Source of the DNA: Ureibacillus sp. FSL W7-1570
GTDB lineage: Bacteria > Bacillota > Bacilli > Bacillales_A > Planococcaceae
Reading direction: 5' to 3'
Length of the DNA: 64,000 bases
Assembly (NCBI RefSeq): GCF_038593265.1
Contig: NZ_CP151979.1
Coordinates: 992,001-1,056,000 of the forward strand
Shown: one piece after another, positions 1-9,057 of the stretch
Layout: every line of letters starts with the position of its first letter
Position numbering within the stretch: position 1 is the first letter of the stretch
The notes under the pieces: model-generated
What the model saw: only the letters and a program-made list of their open reading frames with translations
Databases searched by the model: none
Told to the model about the DNA's origin: nothing
Made by a program: the position numbers and the translations under genes

Positions 1-250
1 GTCTGATATAGAATTTCACAAGCTCTTCTAAAATTTCATCGCGTTCAAGTTTGCGGATCAAATTTCGTGCATCTTGATGGCGAGGAATATATGCCGGATC
101 ACCAGATAACAGGTACCCCACAATCTGATTCGTTGGATTATATCCTTTCTCTTCCAGTGCAGAGTACACTTTCAACATTACTTGCTTGACTTCTTCTTCC
201 ATCGATTCTTCTGGAAAACTAAATTTCATCGTTTGATCGAACGAATTCAA
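1..250 (-). CDS. ireB: IreB family regulatory phosphoprotein (YrzL), 3' end off window
   Basis: Small conserved Firmicutes protein of the IreB/UPF0297 family; in Enterococcus IreB is a substrate of the PASTA kinase IreK. The visible translation contains [43 protein letters not shown] and [12 protein letters not shown], all typical of the family, and runs off the left edge near EELVKFYIR. No ATG fits the usual N-terminus; a TTG at 250 gives [10 protein letters not shown] and has a GAGGTG Shine-Dalgarno about 7 nt upstream, so I chose it. It lies downstream of alaS on the same strand, as I recall for the Bacillus alaS-yrzL-yrrK region. Family assignment is strong; the TTG start is an inference. 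Confidence 0.9.
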   Translation of the reverse strand, partial: MNSFDQTMKFSFPEESMEEEVKQVMLKVYSALEEKGYNPTNQIVGYLLSGDPAYIPRHQDARNLIRKLERDEILEELVKFYIR

Positions 251-352
251 GACCAGCACCTCGCTTTCAGAAATCAGGAGTTGGAAATTCTTGCTCCATT
301 TTCTCTATTATAACTGATTCAACGGGTCAGCGAAATAGATTTGTTCCCCAGT

Positions 353-3013
353 TTACAGAGATTTAACGAAATCATAAACAGATTGAAGAGCTTCTTCAAG
401 TTTGGATGCCTCTTTAGCACCCGCCATGGCCATATCAGGACGGCCTCCGCCTTTTCCTCCGCATTTCTCGGCGACGGATTTTACAATGTTGCCGGCATGA
501 TATTCTTTGCCTGCGATATCTTTTGTCACCCCTGCACAAAGCATCACTTTTCCGTCACTTACGGCACCAAGCACGATGACCGCTTTATCCAGTTTCGCTT
601 TCAAGTCGTCCATCATTTGACGGAGTTGATTATTATCTTTTGCTTCCACCCGTGTGGATAATACCGTGATATCGCCGATTTTTTGCGCTGCGTCAAGAAC
701 ACTTGCCGCTTCAAGGTTTGCCAATTTTTGCGACAACGATTCATTTTCACGTTGCAATTCTTTATATTCTCCTTGGAGACCTTGTATTCTCATCACCAAA
801 TCTTTTGGATTCGCTTTGAATTGTGCTGCCGCCTCTTGCAAGATTCTTTCTTCCTCTTTCACTGCAAGATATGCGCCTTTGCCCGTCACAGCTTCAATAC
901 GTCTGACACCGGCACCAATTCCACCTTCAGAAACGATTTTAAAATATCCTATTTCAGATGTGCGGTTTACATGCAAACCACCGCAAAGTTCGATGGAATA
1001 ATCGCTGACTTGGACAACCCGCACAATATCGCCGTATTTTTCCCCGAACAGCGCCATCGCACCCATCGCTTTCGCTTCTTCAATCGGCATTTCTTCAATG
1101 GCCACTTCAATATCATCCCAAATTTTTTCGTTCACGATGCGCTCAATTTGTTCAAGTTCTTCTTTTGAAGCTTGGCCAAAGTGAGTAAAGTCGAAACGCA
1201 AACGGTCTGGTCCCACATAGGATCCCGCTTGGTTTACATGTTCGCCCAACACATCTTTCAATGCACGGTGCAACAGGTGAGTGGCTGTATGGTTTTTCAC
1301 GATCAGTTTACGTTCTTCTTTATTGACTGTCGCTTTTAATTGGTCGTTCAAGTGCATTTCACCGGATTCCACAATCACTGTATGAAGATGTTGCCCGTTT
1401 GGCGCAAGTTGAACGTCTTTGACCACCGCTTTGAATGTATCGCCTTCAAGGATTCCCGTATCGGCAATTTGACCACCCATTTCTGCATAGAATGGCGTTT
1501 CAGCCAAGATCACCAACACTTCTTCCCCTTCGGAAGCCATGTCCACTTCCTGTCCATTTGCCACCATGGCAACAACGGTTGTGTCACATTCCGCCACTTC
1601 ATATCCAACGAAGACGGAAGGTTGTTTCAAGTTCGTCAGCACTTCATTTTGAACTTGCATGGAGTCAACGTCAGCACGCGCGTTTCTTGCACGTTCCCGT
1701 TGTTTTTCCATCTCTCTTTCGAAGCCCTCATGATCCACAGTCATTCCATGTTCTTCCGCATATTCTTCCGTTAATTCGATTGGGAAACCGTACGTATCAT
1801 ATAAACGGAATACATCTTCGCCCGGAATTTCAGTGAGCCCCAATTTTTTCTCCCGTTCAACCACTTCATTCAAGATTTCAAGACCTGCATCCAACGTTTC
1901 CAAGAAGCGAATTTCTTCATTTTTTACTACCCGTTGGATAAATTCGCATTTTTCGCTCACTTCCGGATAGAAGTCTTTCATGATTTCCCCGACTGTTGGA
2001 ACAAGCTCAAACATGAACGGTTTTTCAATGCCGATTTGTTTTGCATAGCGGACAGCACGGCGTAACAAGCGGCGGATGACATAGCCCCGTCCTTCGTTGG
2101 ATGGAAGCGCGCCGTCACCAATGGCGAATGCCACTGTACGGATATGGTCTGCAATCACTTTGAATGGTGTATTGATATCTTCTTTATTATTAAAGATTTC
2201 TTTCAACTCGATTTCGCAAGGCCGTTTGTATCGGCGGTTTGCAAATTCTTCGATTTTTTCAATAATCGGCATGAACAGGTCCGTATCAAAGTTTGTCGGA
2301 ACATTTTGCACAACGGAAGCCATCCGTTCAAGACCCATACCTGTATCGATGTTTTTCTTTGGAAGTGGAGTATATGTTCCATCAGGATTATGGTTGAATT
2401 GGGAGAACACCAGGTTCCAAATTTCCAAGTAACGTTCATTCTCCCCGCCTGGGAACAGCTCTGGATCATTCGGGTCGTTGCCGTATTCCGGACCGCGGTC
2501 ATAGAAAATTTCCGAGTTTGGACCGGATGGACCTTCCCCGATATCCCAGAAGTTTCCTTCGATGCGGATAATGCGTTCTTCCGGCAAGCCGATTTCGTTT
2601 CTCCAAATTTGATAAGCTTCTTCATCTTCCGGATGGATTGTGACTGAGAGCAATTCCGGATCGAATCCCATCCATTTTGGATCTGTCAAAAATTCCCAAG
2701 CGAAGTGGATCGCTTCTCTTTTGAAGTAATCGCCGATGGAGAAGTTCCCCAACATTTCAAAGAATGTATGGTGGCGGGCTGTTTTACCCACGTTCTCGAT
2801 ATCGTTTGTCCGGATGGATTTTTGTGCATTTGTGATTCTTGGATTATCCGGAATTTCACGGCCATCAAAATATTTCTTTAATGTCGCCACCCCTGAGTTG
2901 ATCCATAAAAGGGATGGGTCGTTGATTGGAATCAACGAAGCTGACGGTTCAACTGAATGGCCTTTTTCTACAAAGAAATCTAAAAATTTGCGACGAATTT
3001 CTGCTGCTTTCAT
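353..3013 (-). CDS. alaS: Alanyl-tRNA synthetase
   Basis: Cytosolic class II aminoacyl-tRNA synthetase charging tRNA-Ala. 886 residues, near the usual bacterial length of about 875-880. The N-terminal catalytic core begins [13 protein letters not shown] and includes [15 protein letters not shown]. The editing domain has the zinc-type HxxxH motif (HTATHLLH) and the partner CGGLH. The C-terminal DHHA1 region ends with the glycine-rich stretch [16 protein letters not shown]. The ATG at 3013 has an AGGAGGT-like Shine-Dalgarno upstream. Expression is very probably controlled by the alanine T-box leader upstream and a consensus sigma-A promoter. Upstream lies a divergent terC-like gene; downstream is ireB. 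Confidence 0.98.
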   Translation of the reverse strand: MKAAEIRRKFLDFFVEKGHSVEPSASLIPINDPSLLWINSGVATLKKYFDGREIPDNPRITNAQKSIRTNDIENVGKTARHHTFFEMLGNFSIGDYFKREAIHFAWEFLTDPKWMGFDPELLSVTIHPEDEEAYQIWRNEIGLPEERIIRIEGNFWDIGEGPSGPNSEIFYDRGPEYGNDPNDPELFPGGENERYLEIWNLVFSQFNHNPDGTYTPLPKKNIDTGMGLERMASVVQNVPTNFDTDLFMPIIEKIEEFANRRYKRPCEIELKEIFNNKEDINTPFKVIADHIRTVAFAIGDGALPSNEGRGYVIRRLLRRAVRYAKQIGIEKPFMFELVPTVGEIMKDFYPEVSEKCEFIQRVVKNEEIRFLETLDAGLEILNEVVEREKKLGLTEIPGEDVFRLYDTYGFPIELTEEYAEEHGMTVDHEGFEREMEKQRERARNARADVDSMQVQNEVLTNLKQPSVFVGYEVAECDTTVVAMVANGQEVDMASEGEEVLVILAETPFYAEMGGQIADTGILEGDTFKAVVKDVQLAPNGQHLHTVIVESGEMHLNDQLKATVNKEERKLIVKNHTATHLLHRALKDVLGEHVNQAGSYVGPDRLRFDFTHFGQASKEELEQIERIVNEKIWDDIEVAIEEMPIEEAKAMGAMALFGEKYGDIVRVVQVSDYSIELCGGLHVNRTSEIGYFKIVSEGGIGAGVRRIEAVTGKGAYLAVKEEERILQEAAAQFKANPKDLVMRIQGLQGEYKELQRENESLSQKLANLEAASVLDAAQKIGDITVLSTRVEAKDNNQLRQMMDDLKAKLDKAVIVLGAVSDGKVMLCAGVTKDIAGKEYHAGNIVKSVAEKCGGKGGGRPDMAMAGAKEASKLEEALQSVYDFVKSL

Positions 3014-3059
3014 TCGTACATTACCTCCTATTTGCGTCCTTTATAATTTTTTCCATAAA

Positions 3060-3356
3060 ATGAAAAAAGTCTTCATCCCGGTAAGGGACGAAGACGTGCT
3101 TTTCGCGGTACCACCCTCGTTACAGTTTCCGTTTCAACCATTACGAAACGCAATAACGTCCTTCATAATCGGAAACTGTCACTCAAGCCACTGTAACGTA
3201 AGTGAACGGCAGGGATTAGCTGCACTCTGGAGTAGCTTTCCGAAATTGCCATCGTGGAGATTCTTTCAGCCTCTGGAATCCCTCTCTATACACTTGGCAA
3301 AACGTACTCTCTCCATCACCGTGTTGACACCATCAGATCTTAATTGACATATTCTT
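3060..3356 (-). promoter_or_regulatory. T-box riboswitch leader of alaS (alanine, GCU specifier)
   Basis: The untranslated leader of alaS carries the hallmark T-box sequence AGGGTGGTACCGCG (minus strand, 3104-3117). It is followed by an intrinsic terminator, GTCTTCGTCCC/GGGATGAAGAC plus a T-run, at about 3063-3095. The Stem I region contains GGAAAGCTACTCC, so the likely specifier is GCU (Ala) at 3234-3236, matching the downstream enzyme. Known mechanism: uncharged tRNA-Ala pairs with the specifier and the T-box bulge, stabilises the antiterminator and lets alaS be transcribed. Boundaries are approximate. Confidence 0.93.
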
Positions 3357-3361
3357 TGTAA

Positions 3362-3390
3362 ATTATATGAAAACCGCTAAATCATGTCAA
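3362..3390 (-). promoter_or_regulatory. Sigma-A promoter of the alaS leader
   Basis: On the minus strand TTGACA (3385-3390) and TATAAT (3362-3367) are both perfect consensus, separated by exactly 17 nt. Transcription would start near 3355, just ahead of the T-box fold, giving a leader of about 340 nt before the alaS start. Confidence 0.88.
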
Positions 3391-3476
3391 TAAAAATAGC
3401 AACCACGCCATTTACTTCTTAACAAGGAGAATCATTCATATACTTTCCAAAAAAACAGATAGATTGGGGAGCATGA

Positions 3477-4160
3477 ATGGAAACAATGTCTTTGGAATTC
3501 ATCACTGCGCTTTTTTCCATCATTTTTATCGACCTTGTACTTGCCGGCGATAATGCATTATTAATCGGAATGGTTGCAAAAAATTTGCCTTCGAGGCAGC
3601 AAAAAAAAGTGATTGTCGTTGGGACGCTTGCCGCAATTATCATGCGTATCATCTTTACATTGCTTGCAGTAAAATTGCTGGAAATTGACGGCTTGTTGTT
3701 TGTTGGCGGTGTGGTGCTCGTATATATCGCGTTGAAATTGCTGGTAACAGAGGAGAACAACGAACTGCGTCCATCCGCGAAATCTTTTTTGGGAGCGGTT
3801 TGGACAATCATGCTGGCCGACTTTTTGATGGGCATTGACAATATCATTGCGGTGGCAGGTGCGGCCTACGGAAATATGTTGTTGGTCATTATCGGGCTCT
3901 TTATTTCCATTCCCATCATCGTTTGGGGAAGCACCATTGTGATACGCATCATCGATCGATTCCCGCTGTTCATCTATTTGGGTGCCGCCGTCCTGGCCTG
4001 GACCGCATCAAAAATGATCATCAAAGACGCTTATGTAAAGCCCTACTTGACGAATCCATTGCCCATTTTGCTGTTCCAAATATTATTGATTTTCATTGTT
4101 GTTTCGATCGGATTTGTATTACGCGGCAGAAACAAGTACAAATCTCATCAATTTGAATAA
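3477..4160 (+). CDS. TerC/YjbE family integral membrane protein
   Basis: 227-residue polytopic membrane protein of the TerC family; characterised members act in metal (Mn2+) export or metallation of secreted proteins. About seven hydrophobic segments are visible. The two family-typical acidic intramembrane motifs are LAGDNALLIG near residues 22-31 and MGIDNIIAVAGA in the second half. The ATG at 3477 is preceded by GGGGAG at 3467-3472. An overlapping ATG at 3473 is out of frame. A small protease-like gene follows 40 nt later and could be co-transcribed. No convincing yybP-ykoY riboswitch was found upstream. Family call is firm; the substrate is not known from sequence. Confidence 0.9.
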   Translation: METMSLEFITALFSIIFIDLVLAGDNALLIGMVAKNLPSRQQKKVIVVGTLAAIIMRIIFTLLAVKLLEIDGLLFVGGVVLVYIALKLLVTEENNELRPSAKSFLGAVWTIMLADFLMGIDNIIAVAGAAYGNMLLVIIGLFISIPIIVWGSTIVIRIIDRFPLFIYLGAAVLAWTASKMIIKDAYVKPYLTNPLPILLFQILLIFIVVSIGFVLRGRNKYKSHQFE

Positions 4161-4200
4161 TGGGACAATCCACAAATAAAATGGTGAATGGAGGCACGAT

Positions 4201-4599
4201 ATGCAGCTGATTTTTGAGGACGGTTTACTGCTTACAACCATCGAAATTGGCTATAAAGGGAAAAGAAAAGTATTGAACCGTGTTGCCATCGATTCCGGCG
4301 CCTCCCATTCCTTCATTGATATCGATGCTGTATATGAGTTGGGAATCGGTTATGAAAGTGGCGATCAGCTCATCCGCCATTATGGCATTGGCGGATCGGA
4401 ATTTAGTTTTTCAAAAAGAATCGATTATGTAAAAATTGGGGGAAAAACATTCCGGCAAGTTTCCCTTGATTTTGGAATATTAAAAGCGTTCAATATCCAG
4501 GGATTGATTGGGCTTGATATATTGAAATCGGGGGAGTTTGTTTTGGATATGAAACATCTGAAGTTATTGACCAATGATGAAAAGGCATTGGCGCAGTAA
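4201..4599 (+). CDS. Retropepsin-like aspartyl protease family protein
   Basis: 132-residue protein with one aspartyl protease motif, AIDSGASHSFID (Asp about residue 31, D-S-G-A). A hydrophobic C-terminal GLIGLDILKSGEFVLD strand matches the retropepsin-like fold (gag-pol/clan AA aspartic protease-like). One motif implies it would act as a homodimer. No signal peptide is seen, so it is probably cytosolic. A GGAGG Shine-Dalgarno precedes the ATG at 4201. It follows the TerC gene by 40 nt in the same direction. The natural substrate is unknown and proteolytic activity is only inferred from the family. Confidence 0.75.
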   Translation: MQLIFEDGLLLTTIEIGYKGKRKVLNRVAIDSGASHSFIDIDAVYELGIGYESGDQLIRHYGIGGSEFSFSKRIDYVKIGGKTFRQVSLDFGILKAFNIQGLIGLDILKSGEFVLDMKHLKLLTNDEKALAQ

Positions 4600-4691
4600 C
4601 CTCTGGCAGATTGGAAGATCCGCCAGGCCCTGATGGTTTTTCCTCTCTTCCCCGAAAATTTCCGCCAATCAAGGACAACCGTACAGTCAAT

Positions 4692-4983
4692 GAGGCTGGG
4701 ACAAAAGATAAAAAACACCATTTTCTCCCGGGAGAAAATGGTGTTTTTTTGATAATTGAAGAAAATTGATTTCCGTTCCGGGGACGCTTTCCGCGGGCCC
4801 GGCTCGAGCCTCCTCGGAGCTCAATCCTTCGCTCCTGCGGGGTCTCGAGAGGGCTCGTCGCAGGAAAGCTTTTGCTTTGCGACTAAGCGTGCGCGACAGG
4901 AGCACTCGCCCCGTCACTCCAATCAATTTTTTACAAAAATTCTTTTTGCAGCTCGTTCACTTTATTAGTTATGTCCCAGCCTC
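4692..4983 (+). repeat. Intergenic repeat, copy 1, with 12-bp terminal inverted repeats (MITE-like or structured)
   Basis: A 292-bp non-coding element bounded by GAGGCTGGGACA and its exact inverse TGTCCCAGCCTC. Inside are a strong hairpin just after the left end (CACCATTTTCTC CCGG GAGAAAATGGTG) and a GC-rich core with many short palindromes, beginning GGGGACGCTTTCCGCGGGC. A second, inverted copy lies at 35140-35446 with near-identical core sequence. Similar GC-rich intergenic blocks are familiar in Bacillaceae genomes. ORFs predicted inside it differ between copies and are not credible genes. No clear target duplication flanks this copy. Confidence 0.85.
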
Positions 4984-5044
4984 AAAATTTTATGCATGAT
5001 TTGAAATAACTTGTTATTGTAGATATCCTCCTCTTTCATGCATT

Positions 5045-5629
5045 TTATTGACTTTTTATAAATGAAATAATATCAACGTACATGGCGGTCATTTCTTCCG
5101 GCGTTCGATCCAAACCATTTTTGATCCATTCCTCAATCAATCCTAAAAAAGCCGCGGTAATAAAAGATAGAAAATAATTGATCGGCACATTCAAAGTGGC
5201 ATTGAAATGTTCGTTTTTTTCGATGTTGTTGCGCACTTTTTCAATAAAAGCGTCCCGCAAGCGGAAATGAAAACCCGCACTCCCATGATCGCTCAAAAAG
5301 ATTTTTAAGATTTTGGAATGGCTTTCAAAAAAGCTGAATAACATTGCAGCCAGTCTCTCCTGTTCCTTCTCAAAGGTGATGGTCGATGTATAGCGGGATT
5401 GCAACTCATCGATATAATCCCCCAATTTTCCAAACAACTCCTCCTCCATCCGCTCTTGCAAATCGTATTTGTCTTTATAATGCAAATAAAATGTGCCGCG
5501 GTTAATCTTCGCTTCTTTCGCGATTTCCCCGACCGTGATGGCTTCAAAAGATGTTCCCTCCAAAATTTTCAAGAAAGCATCCTGGATTTGCTTTTTTGTT
5601 CTTCGATTCTTTTCCACATAAATACTCAT
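5045..5629 (-). CDS. TetR/AcrR family transcriptional regulator
   Basis: 194-residue repressor. The N-terminal helix-turn-helix (ITVGEIAKEAKINRGTFYLHYKDKYDLQ, about residues 31-60) is typical TetR, preceded by a basic segment (KNRRTKKQIQDAFLKIL). The C-terminal ligand-binding half resembles TetR_C regulators of transport genes. It is divergent from the YhgE-type membrane protein at 5755, with a 125-bp shared intergenic region, the classic layout for a TetR protein controlling its neighbour and itself. The ligand cannot be read from the sequence. Confidence 0.88.
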   Translation of the reverse strand: MSIYVEKNRRTKKQIQDAFLKILEGTSFEAITVGEIAKEAKINRGTFYLHYKDKYDLQERMEEELFGKLGDYIDELQSRYTSTITFEKEQERLAAMLFSFFESHSKILKIFLSDHGSAGFHFRLRDAFIEKVRNNIEKNEHFNATLNVPINYFLSFITAAFLGLIEEWIKNGLDRTPEEMTAMYVDIISFIKSQ

Positions 5630-5754
5630 TCAAATTCCCCTTTTCAAAATTCAACACCGTGTTCAATTTTGTTCATTGCTTTAACCTTAATTAAATTATA
5701 AGATGAGAAAGCATCACTGAACAACATGTTGAAAATTGAGAAAGGAAGTAATGC

Positions 5755-6909
5755 ATGAAATTATTTAAAGAAAAACTCGCCTGGGCTGCTCCAATTGCAG
5801 TCATCCTGATTATCGCCCTATTTTCAATCAATCTGTTTGCGCAAGGTGATCCGAAAGGGAGAAATTTACCTGTGGCATTGATTGTCAATGATGAAGGGGC
5901 CCATGTGGAGGCAGTGGAAAAAGCACTTGAACAAATGAGCAAAGGTTCTGGCGAAGGTGAACCGATGTTTGCCTTTACAGAAGAGAAAGAAGAAGAAATC
6001 AAAGACTTATTTAAAGATAAACAATATTATGCCGCATTGGTCATTCCGGAAGGGTATAACGATCAGTTGGATCATGTGCTCATCAACAAATCACCGGCTA
6101 CACTCAAAATCTATATCAACCAAGGATATAACGTGACTGGCGCAAACATGGCCAAAAATGCATTAAATACCCTTATCAGCCAATTGAACCAACAATATTA
6201 TTCAAACTTCGCCACGCAATTAGCGGGACAAAAAATCGATTTAAACAGCGCTTCTGTGCTTGTAAACCCTATTGTCACAGAGGAAAAAGTGTTTAATGAA
6301 GTGACGGCGGCTACCGCCAATGGCAGTGCGCCAACACTGATGGCCGTACCTGCATGGGTGGGGGCATTAATCGGAGGATTCATTGTATTCCTTGCCTCTT
6401 CCAATGTGTTAAAAAGAGAGATGCTTACAAGAAAACAAACATTGCGTTTAATGGGGGAACAAATTTTATTCGGTGTTTTAATCGCCCTCTTCTCAGGGTT
6501 TACCGTTGCGACATTAGGATATATTGCCGGCATTAATATGCCAAGCTACTTATTGGTCGCATCCTTCGTATCCTTTGCAGCATTCTGTTTCTTCTTGATC
6601 ATTTCCGCCATTACAGCCTGGATCGGAAAACCAGCCATCACTTTGTTTATGGTGGTGATGCTTTTGGGAATGGGTGTATTGATGACGCCGAAAGAAATGC
6701 TTCCGGATTTCTTTGTATATTTCATCCGCCCATGGGTGCCAATCCGTTTTGCTTCTGAAGGATTGCGGGAAATATTCTACTTTGGCAGCGGCTTCTATAC
6801 AGGGGCATCCTTCAATACCATCATCGGCATCGGAGTTGCCGGATTGATCATTTATATTCTTTCCATCTTTAAGCCGGTCCGTGTTCCCAAAAAAGTGAAT
6901 GCGGAATAA
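5755..6909 (+). CDS. ABC-2/YhgE-Pip-like membrane protein
   Basis: 384-residue membrane protein. One N-terminal transmembrane segment (WAAPIAVILIIALFSINLFA) is followed by an extracytoplasmic region of about 180 residues. The C-terminal half has about five membrane segments (starting AWVGALIGGFIVFL). This plan matches the YhgE/Pip and ABC-2 permease-like families linked to efflux, phage infection protein and type VII-associated exporters. It is divergent from a TetR regulator, which suggests inducible efflux. The start has a GAAAGGAAG Shine-Dalgarno. No ATPase gene is adjacent. A terminator follows at 6981-7029. Substrate unknown. Confidence 0.75.
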   Translation: MKLFKEKLAWAAPIAVILIIALFSINLFAQGDPKGRNLPVALIVNDEGAHVEAVEKALEQMSKGSGEGEPMFAFTEEKEEEIKDLFKDKQYYAALVIPEGYNDQLDHVLINKSPATLKIYINQGYNVTGANMAKNALNTLISQLNQQYYSNFATQLAGQKIDLNSASVLVNPIVTEEKVFNEVTAATANGSAPTLMAVPAWVGALIGGFIVFLASSNVLKREMLTRKQTLRLMGEQILFGVLIALFSGFTVATLGYIAGINMPSYLLVASFVSFAAFCFFLIISAITAWIGKPAITLFMVVMLLGMGVLMTPKEMLPDFFVYFIRPWVPIRFASEGLREIFYFGSGFYTGASFNTIIGIGVAGLIIYILSIFKPVRVPKKVNAE

Positions 6910-6980
6910 TATCGCCCAATAAATTGTTTAATTGAAATAGATAGTGGACAATAGAGCATAAGACTTTTAAAAAATTATGA

Positions 6981-7029
6981 AAAGGATAGATCATCAGGAA
7001 TTTTACCTGTTTGTATCTATCCTTTTTTT
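6981..7029 (+). terminator. Rho-independent terminator after the YhgE-type gene
   Basis: The stem AAAGGATAGAT pairs with ATCTATCCTTT (about 11 bp), with an inner CAGG/CCTG hairpin, followed by a run of seven T. It also lies just after the convergent GNAT gene stop and may work in both directions. Confidence 0.8.
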
Positions 7030-7041
7030 GTACAACAATAA

Positions 7042-7602
7042 TTACTCCTCTGTGTTCTCCGAATACCATTCCAAAAACGCGCTTTTCTCAATTACATGCA
7101 ACATAAATGGCGCATTGATTTGCGGCTCCAATTTCTTGTATTCTTCCGGGAATTCTTCCTGGACATCCGTTCTAATATAAGGCAATTTTTCTAAAGCTTT
7201 TCGGGAACGGATATTTGACAATTTCACGGCAACAAACACATACTCCAAATCCAGTTCGGTAAAGGCCGTATGAAGGATCTGTGAATTCGCCGATTCGTTG
7301 TATCCTTTCCCCCAATACCGATGCCCTATCCAAGTGCCGATATTGCAAGTTTTTTCTTCCATATTTATATCTTTCAGTGTAATGATGCCAATCAAATCCC
7401 CATCTTCATTAAAAATGACTCTTGAATATTGTTTCCCCAATTGTTCTTGCTCTTGGACAAATTCGATGAACTCCAGGGTGCCTTCAATTGAAGTTTGGGA
7501 TTCCGTCAGGCTTAAAGCATTCCTGACCGGGGGTTCTGACGACAAGGATGAAATGGCTTCAGCGAACTTTTTATTATGCGGAACCAGTACTACCTTTTTC
7601 AT
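7042..7602 (-). CDS. GNAT family N-acetyltransferase (RimJ/RimL-like)
   Basis: Predicted 186-residue acetyl-CoA-dependent N-acetyltransferase. The central part (DGDLIGIITLKDI, NIGTWIGHRYWGKGYN) matches the GNAT strand-turn and the acetyl-CoA pyrophosphate loop region of the RimJ/RimL subgroup, followed by LEYVFVAVKLSNIRSRKALEKL. I place the start at the ATG at 7602 (MKKVVLVPHN) because GGAGG lies 7 nt upstream; the in-frame ATG at 7620 has no comparable site. The substrate cannot be assigned; members acetylate protein N-termini, antibiotics or metabolites. Confidence 0.82.
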   Translation of the reverse strand: MKKVVLVPHNKKFAEAISSLSSEPPVRNALSLTESQTSIEGTLEFIEFVQEQEQLGKQYSRVIFNEDGDLIGIITLKDINMEEKTCNIGTWIGHRYWGKGYNESANSQILHTAFTELDLEYVFVAVKLSNIRSRKALEKLPYIRTDVQEEFPEEYKKLEPQINAPFMLHVIEKSAFLEWYSENTEE

Positions 7603-7819
7603 GAAAATTCCTCCAAACACTTATTTCTATTGTTCACATAATAGTGTTCAAGCTTTCGAGTTGCAAAAAACGTTCCATTATATGCCGGCTGCTCCTTAGC
7701 TTAAACAACTCCGCAAACATCAATTTTGAAAATTCTTATAATTTTAGATAATAATGATACACTTTGATTCTGTAAAGCTAAAAACTTGAATTCAAATTTG
7801 AAATTCCAAAAAAAAAATA

Positions 7820-7850
7820 AAAAAGCAGCGGCATATTTCTCCCGCTGCAA
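7820..7850 (-). terminator. Terminator of the ligase-thiolase unit
   Basis: On the minus strand GCAGCGG-GAGAAATAT-GCCGCTGC forms a GC-rich stem followed by a long T-rich tail (TTTTTTATTTTTTTT), just past the thiolase stop at 7862. Confidence 0.85.
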
Positions 7851-7861
7851 ATACCATATGG

Positions 7862-9043
7862 TTATACCCTCTCAATGACCATCGCGATTCCTTGTCCGCC
7901 GCCAATACATAAGCTGACCAGTCCATATTTTCCGCCGCGGCGTTTCAGTTCGTATGCGCATGTCAACGCAAGCCGCGTACCGCTTGCCCCCACCGGATGG
8001 CCCAATGCAATCGCGCCACCATTGACATTCACAATTTCCCGATTTAATCCCAACTCTTTTTCAACAGCCAAATATTGGGCGGCAAAAGCCTCGTTGATTT
8101 CAATCAAATCGATGTCCTCCAACGTCAGATTCGCCCGTTCCAATGCCTGCTTGATGGCTGGCACCGGGCCGATTCCCATGATGGATGGATCCACCCCCTT
8201 GATGCCCCAGGAGACAATTCTTGCAAGCGGGGATAAACCGTTTTTCTCCACCGCTTTTTCACTTGCCACAATGACAGAAGCTGCACCATCATTGATGCCT
8301 GATGCATTTCCTGCCGTCACTGTACCATCTTTCTTGAACACAGGTTTTAATCTGCTTAAAGCATCAAGGGTTGTATTTTCTTTAATATGTTCATCCTCTT
8401 CAATCGCCAATTCTTCTTTTCTCGTTTGAATGTTCACAGGCACAATTTCTTCTTTGAAAATGCCGTTTTCACGGGCTCTGGCTGCACGCTGTTGGGAAAG
8501 CAGGGCAAATTGATCCTGTTCTTCCCTTGAAATCTGATATTGTTCCGCCAGATTTTCCGCCGTAATGCCCATTCCGGTACCCGTATATTCATCGAAAAGG
8601 GTTGCTTGCAACATATCCGCAAATTGCAAGTTTCCTGATTTCATCCCTTTAAAACGGACATCAAAGTTCGAGAAAGGGGATTGGGACATATTTTCCGCTC
8701 CGCCAGCCAAAATAAAATCCCCTTCACCGAGTAAAATATTCTGGGCCGCCGTAATGATGGATTGCAGTCCGGAACCGCAAAGACGGTTCAAAGTGATGGC
8801 CGGCACTTCCTTTGGCACACCTGCATGAAGTCCAATATGGCGCGCCAGGTACGCCGCGTTTGTACTTGTCGCAATGACATTGCCGTAAATGACATGGTCA
8901 ATCTGTTCAGGCGAAACTTTCGCCCGTTTCATGGCCTCTTTTGCAGTGACCGCTCCCAAAGTGACCGCCCCTGTATTCACAAATGAGCCGCCATAAGCAG
9001 TAAAAGCCGTTCTCGCACCATTCACCAAATAGACATTACTCAT
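7862..9043 (-). CDS. Acetyl-CoA acyltransferase (thiolase)
   Basis: 393-residue thiolase, the standard length for tetramer-forming bacterial acetyl-CoA acetyltransferases. The acylated nucleophile cysteine lies in NRLCGSGLQS (about residue 90). The C-terminal catalytic motifs are GGAIALGHPVGASGTR and SLCIGGGQGIA. It catalyses thiolytic cleavage of 3-ketoacyl-CoA or the reverse condensation of acetyl-CoA. It begins 14 nt after the upstream acyl-CoA ligase with its own AGAAGGGG Shine-Dalgarno, so the two are probably co-transcribed. Context favours a degradative role. Confidence 0.92.
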   Translation of the reverse strand: MSNVYLVNGARTAFTAYGGSFVNTGAVTLGAVTAKEAMKRAKVSPEQIDHVIYGNVIATSTNAAYLARHIGLHAGVPKEVPAITLNRLCGSGLQSIITAAQNILLGEGDFILAGGAENMSQSPFSNFDVRFKGMKSGNLQFADMLQATLFDEYTGTGMGITAENLAEQYQISREEQDQFALLSQQRAARARENGIFKEEIVPVNIQTRKEELAIEEDEHIKENTTLDALSRLKPVFKKDGTVTAGNASGINDGAASVIVASEKAVEKNGLSPLARIVSWGIKGVDPSIMGIGPVPAIKQALERANLTLEDIDLIEINEAFAAQYLAVEKELGLNREIVNVNGGAIALGHPVGASGTRLALTCAYELKRRGGKYGLVSLCIGGGQGIAMVIERV

Positions 9044-9057
9044 GTTTCCCCTTCTTT

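Noticed and set aside
341-3347. Plus-strand ORFs opposite alaS
   Set aside because: They are antisense shadows of alaS codons; the one reaching 3347 runs through the T-box leader.
3391-3476. Possible yybP-ykoY (Mn2+) riboswitch ahead of the TerC gene
   Set aside because: TerC genes often have one, but the 86 bp here lack room for the fold and show only a GGGGAG that is the ribosome binding site.
4756-4999. ORFs inside the GC-rich repeat (and their counterparts at 35130-35382)
   Set aside because: They are open in several frames because of composition, lack ribosome binding sites, and differ at their ends between the two repeat copies.
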